DNA of 64,000 nt from Planctomycetota bacterium. Its GTDB lineage: Bacteria > Planctomycetota > Planctomycetia > Planctomycetales > Planctomycetaceae. The translations under genes and the position numbers were made by a program. Location of the stretch: positions 1 to 64,000 of the forward strand of contig JAQBVJ010000012.1 of assembly GCA_027623235.1 (NCBI GenBank), in the 5' to 3' direction. Of the stretch, positions 60,764-64,000 are shown piece after piece. Under the pieces are notes generated by a model that was not told where the DNA came from, made no database searches, and saw nothing but the letters and a program-made list of their open reading frames with translations. Numbering within the stretch: position 1 is the first letter of the stretch; every line of letters begins with the position of its first letter.

Positions 60764-61323
60764 ATCAGATTCCTGCTGAGAGAGGCGAGCCACAGGTTGG
60801 GGCCGTGGCTCGATGTTCCATCCTTGTGAAAGGCGTCGGCCAGCACTCATTGCTGGCGGAGCAGCCTCGCTGTTGTGCCTTGAGCAGTTCTCACAGCACA
60901 TCGTGCGGGGCCAGTCCAGGTATCGACGATTCGAAATCAATCGTTTCAGTTAATTCTCATGAGTCATCGTCCTCCGGAGGCAAAATGTCCGGCGACGCCT
61001 CACAGCCAGTCCAGACGGCCAGGCAACGCTGCAACCCGCAAAAAGTGGCATTCCCGAACAGTTTCGCTCCACTTTGGGACTTACCAGATTGGTCATCGAC
61101 GAGCGGCACCACCCTTCGCCGACGTTCTTTGGCAGCTCTGGTGGGTCTTTAGCAGAAAAGGATTTCAGCAGAAACACGGATTCCGTCACGACCGGACCCA
61201 GGTCCGCCTGCGATTCCTCCGCGATGCAAACAGGTCGCACAGCCGGTAGCATCCGAGACTTCTCACACGAACCGTCCAACCCGCCAATTCTGCCCGAGTC
61301 GTCAGCCGCCTCTGGATCCCGCC
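60764..61323. other. Intergenic region, 560 bp, between DUF1571 and EboE-like genes
   Basis: The longest gap in the window. A 55-codon frame (60985-61152) starts seven bases after a perfect GGAGG, but its translation (MSGDASQPVQTARQRCNPQK...) shows no domain, and the GGAGG is part of the palindrome CCTCCGGAGG. No RNA gene, T-run hairpin or tRNA was seen. It should hold the divergent promoters of both flanking genes, yet no convincing -35/-10 pair is visible. Confidence 0.3.
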
Positions 61324-62502
61324 ATGACGTTCAGCCCGCTTCCTCTCAGCTATTGCACCAACGTTCATCCCGGCTTGTCGGTTGCAGAAGTCGAATCCGG
61401 GCTGAGCGAATTCACAGTGCCGACGCGGGACCGATTCGGAGACCTCGCCGCTGGACTGTGGCTCGCCCGGCCGGTTGTGACCGAGTTGCTGGAATCCGCC
61501 GCCGGTGCCAGTTCGCTCGACGGATTCGCTGCGAGGCTGCGCGAGTCCGGGCTGCTTTGTTACACGCTCAACACGTTTCCGTATGGCAATTTTCATGACG
61601 CTCGCGTCAAAGAAAACGTCTACATCCCCGACTGGACGACTGACGAACGGTACGACTACACGCTCGACTGTGCGCGGGTTCTCGCGCGGCTTCTGCCTGC
61701 CGACGACACCGCAGGCAGCCTGTCCACCGTGCCGCTTGGGTTCAAGGGCTTCGACCATCCGGCAGACTTCATCGATCGCTGCGCGGCGCGGTTGATCGAC
61801 CTCGCCGAAGCTCTCGCCCGGCTTCGCGACGAAACGGGAAAGACGATTCGACTGGCCATCGAGCCCGAGCCGCTTTGCGTTCTTGAGACGACGCCTGAAA
61901 CGCTCGCCTTTTTCGCGCGGCTGCGGGAAATCGCCGCTGATCGGAATTCCCTCGAAGCAGCCAACGAATTCCTGGGAGTCTGTTACGACGTCTGCCACCA
62001 GTCGGTCGAGTTTGAAGACGTCGCCGGGTCGATCAACGCTCTCGCCCAGGCCCGCATCCGCATCAACAAAGTTCACATCACGTGCGCAATCCGAGTCGAA
62101 CGGCCTGCCGAAAACGAAGAGGCCCGCAACGCGCTCGCCACGTTCGTCGAGCCACGGTACCTTCACCAGACAATCGCCCGTTCAACGGACGGCACGATCC
62201 ACCGCCTGACCGATCTCACCGAAGAAGCAGCCCTCAACCCGCAACCTGAGTTCGCGGCGGCGGACGAATGGCGAGTCCACTTCCACGTTCCGGTGAATGC
62301 CGAGTCGCTCGGTCCGCTCGGCACGACGAGACCCGACCTGCGCCGAGCTCTCGCCACCGTTCGAGATCTCGACTACGCCCCGCATCTGGAAGTGGAGACC
62401 TACACCTGGCAGGTGCTGCCGGGAGAGAAACCAAAGTCGCTGGTCGACGGCCTGACGACCGAACTGGAAGCGACGCGAGGATTACTCTGCGACCTCTCGT
62501 GA
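61324..62502 (+). CDS. eboE: EboE-like metabolite traffic protein (TIM-barrel)
   Basis: Cytoplasmic protein of 392 residues. Its opening LSYCTNVHPGLSVAEVESGL and the segments GLLCYTLNTFPYGNFHDARV, VKENVYIPDWTTDERYDYTL, LAIEPEPLCVLETTPETLAF and FLGVCYDVCHQSVEFED fit EboE, a sugar-isomerase-like TIM-barrel protein. HVPVNAESLGPLGTTRPDLR and LEVETYTWQVLPG lie near the end. Likely metal ligands are Glu (IEPEP), Asp/His (YDVCHQ), His (KVHITCA) and Glu (LEVETYTW). In other bacteria EboE belongs to the ebo cluster, linked to movement of small precursors to the periplasm or outside. No other ebo gene (A-D, F) is present in this window. Confidence 0.8.
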   Translation: MTFSPLPLSYCTNVHPGLSVAEVESGLSEFTVPTRDRFGDLAAGLWLARPVVTELLESAAGASSLDGFAARLRESGLLCYTLNTFPYGNFHDARVKENVYIPDWTTDERYDYTLDCARVLARLLPADDTAGSLSTVPLGFKGFDHPADFIDRCAARLIDLAEALARLRDETGKTIRLAIEPEPLCVLETTPETLAFFARLREIAADRNSLEAANEFLGVCYDVCHQSVEFEDVAGSINALAQARIRINKVHITCAIRVERPAENEEARNALATFVEPRYLHQTIARSTDGTIHRLTDLTEEAALNPQPEFAAADEWRVHFHVPVNAESLGPLGTTRPDLRRALATVRDLDYAPHLEVETYTWQVLPGEKPKSLVDGLTTELEATRGLLCDLS

Positions 62503-62517
62503 GCCAATCGCACCTTT

Positions 62518-62545
62518 CGGGAGGGCGAGGCTCCTGCCGCGCCGC
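62518..62545. repeat. Possible dispersed repeat fragment
   Basis: The stretch GGGAGGGCGAGGCTCCTGCC (from 62519) with following GCGCCGCC recalls a repeat often seen between planctomycete genes. It contains the small inverted pair GGAG(G) and CTCC. Only one copy is in the window, so the call rests on memory of similar genomes and is weak. It lies just after the EboE-like stop. Confidence 0.3.
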
Positions 62546-62796
62546 CACAGGTAACCGGACGCGTCGGCAACGGCGGAGTGAATCGACTCTCGCCCTCGCT
62601 GACGCTTTCGGGTGACCTGTCGACATCTCGGCACAGTCCGGCTCAAGCGGTCACGCGTGGCTTTTTCTGCCTTTCGGACCTGTTACACTCGCCCGTCGTT
62701 TCCGACCGTTTCGCTTGATCACCCACCTGCCGGAAAGATTGCCCGATCGCGGCATCGCTGACTCCGGCGGAGACCACTCAATCACAGGGCGATGTC

Positions 62797-64000
62797 ATGA
62801 CCGCGTTTTCCCGCCTCAGTATTGCAACGACCTTTGCGGCGCTGCTTTCTCTTCCACTGTTTTCTTTCTCCCTGTTCGCTCAGGATGAAAAGAAGGAAGA
62901 ACCAGCGAAGACCACCCCGGCTCCGCTGAAAGTCCCGGATGAAAAAGGCGAGAAGCCGGCTGCCGAAAAACCCGCTGGCGAAAAGCCGGCTGCCGAAAAG
63001 CCAGGCGAGGAAAAGCCCGCCGAAGCAGCTCCTGCGAAACCCGTCGACCCGCTGATCGAGTGGAAGCGGCTCGCCGATCGCAAGATTGAGATCTTCAACA
63101 CGCTTCAGGGTCTGCAGAAAAAATTCGCCGTGGCGAAGGACAACGAGGCAAAACGAGTTGTCCGTAACGAGTACACCGATCTCATTCGCGAATTTGAAAC
63201 CGACATTTATCCGCAGATGCTTGAGCTCGCCGAAGCGGTCTGGGTGAAGGACCCGACGTCGCTCGACGCTGGCGAGATCGCGATGAAGAGTGCGTTCAAC
63301 TCAAACAAGTTCACGGAGGCAAGCGAAATCTCGGCGAAACTTCTCGCAGCCGAACGTCGAACGAGAGACGTGTACCGAATGGGCGGCATGGCCGAGTTTG
63401 CTCTGCACAACTTCGAGAAGGCCGCTGAGATGCTCGAGGAGCTCGTTAAAGTCCACAAGCCAAGCGACGCGCGCGAAGAGGAGTACCTCAATAACTATGC
63501 AGCGGAAGCCAGAAAGTACATTCCCTTCTGGGAGAAGGAACAGGCCATCCGCGCGAAAGAAGCGGCTCTGGAAGGCGCCGCCGCGTTGCCGCGTGTCGAA
63601 TTCGAAACCACCAAAGGCAAGATCATCATTGAGCTGTTTGAGGATCACGCGCCGAACACTGTCGCAAGTTTCATCCAGACGGTTGAGAGTCAGAAATACA
63701 ACGGCGTGAAGTTTCACCGGGTCATCCCTGCATTCATGGCCCAGACCGGAGACACCACGACGGCCGACGACGACCCGCTGAACGACGGCCAGGGCGGTGG
63801 CTTCACCATCCCGTGTGAGTGCTACAAAGAGGACACACGGATGCATTTCCAGGGCAGCCTCAGCATGGCTCACCGCGGAAAAGACACCGGCGGTACACAG
63901 TTCTTCATCACTCACCTGCCGACCTACTGGCTGAACTATGAGAAGGACAAGGAAGAGAGTAATCACACCTGCTTCGGTCGCGTCGTCGAGGGAATCGACG
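62797..64000 (+). CDS. Secreted cyclophilin-type peptidyl-prolyl isomerase (partial, runs off the window)
   Basis: The ATG at 62797 starts a signal peptide (MTAFSRLSIATTFAALLSLP, cut near SLFA-QDE). No stop is met by 64000, so at least 401 residues are encoded. After the signal comes a Lys/Glu/Pro/Ala-rich linker with tandem EKPAAEKPAGEKPAAEKPGE units (about 55-75), then a helical region (about 85-255). From about residue 267 the cyclophilin domain begins: VEFETTKGKIIIELFEDHAP, FHRVIPAFMAQTGD, the active-site region with GTQFFITHLP and the closing CFGRVVEGID. It should speed proline isomerisation of envelope proteins. The end of the gene lies outside the window. Confidence 0.9.
   Translation, partial: MTAFSRLSIATTFAALLSLPLFSFSLFAQDEKKEEPAKTTPAPLKVPDEKGEKPAAEKPAGEKPAAEKPGEEKPAEAAPAKPVDPLIEWKRLADRKIEIFNTLQGLQKKFAVAKDNEAKRVVRNEYTDLIREFETDIYPQMLELAEAVWVKDPTSLDAGEIAMKSAFNSNKFTEASEISAKLLAAERRTRDVYRMGGMAEFALHNFEKAAEMLEELVKVHKPSDAREEEYLNNYAAEARKYIPFWEKEQAIRAKEAALEGAAALPRVEFETTKGKIIIELFEDHAPNTVASFIQTVESQKYNGVKFHRVIPAFMAQTGDTTTADDDPLNDGQGGGFTIPCECYKEDTRMHFQGSLSMAHRGKDTGGTQFFITHLPTYWLNYEKDKEESNHTCFGRVVEGID

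Overview
The window looks like a chromosomal segment of a planctomycete, probably of the Planctomycetaceae or a related family. The evidence is gene content: two PSCyt1/DUF1549/DUF1553 cytochrome-type proteins, two DUF1080 proteins, a DUF1571 protein, several small zinc-ribbon proteins, an FtsQ-like protein, a very large Gln/Ala/Pro-rich protein, and GC-rich DNA with scattered palindromic repeats between genes. No rRNA, tRNA, CRISPR array, transposase or phage gene was recognised. Most genes sit singly or in short operons on either strand. The first and last genes run off the window.

1-12.7 kb: a DUF1080 fragment, a PSCyt1-type protein carrying an in-frame palindromic repeat, a small membrane protein, an M1 aminopeptidase with HEAT repeats, an NHL-repeat protein, a fused transporter-like/spermidine-synthase-like protein with unusual insertions, an FtsQ-like POTRA protein and a zinc-ribbon protein. 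12.7-26.2 kb: a secreted esterase, a secreted SGNH-type protein, ThiC, a second PSCyt1-type protein, an Ldh-family oxidoreductase, a TIM-barrel sugar isomerase coupled to RfbC, an alpha/beta hydrolase and an enolase-superfamily protein. This region is mostly carbohydrate and small-molecule metabolism.

26.2-38.6 kb: housekeeping genes. They are a basic/acidic bipolar protein divergent from rpmB, the gatCAB operon (indirect aminoacylation of tRNA-Gln/Asn), an aldo/keto reductase coupled to an SGNH-like protein, an oxidoreductase-like protein, a sigma54 response regulator, a DUF983 protein and the sucCD operon (succinyl-CoA synthetase). 38.8-44.5 kb: a five-gene membrane-protein operon, including a 42-residue glycine-rich peptide, ending in a YbhN-type flippase-like protein. 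Upstream of it lies an ABC exporter permease/ATPase pair. 44.8-52.4 kb: a zinc-ribbon membrane protein, a GT2 glycosyltransferase, a hypothetical protein, a heme-motif histidine kinase, a DUF1080 protein and an MFS transporter. 52.7-64 kb: a 2,301-residue membrane-anchored coiled-coil and low-complexity protein, a Tat-exported DUF1571 protein, an EboE-like protein and the start of a secreted cyclophilin.

The most distinctive material is (i) the palindromic elements, one of them inside a coding region, (ii) the five-gene membrane operon, (iii) the giant repeat-rich protein, and (iv) the split spermidine-synthase domain. Functions are assigned by recognising motifs in the translated sequence; no database search was possible.
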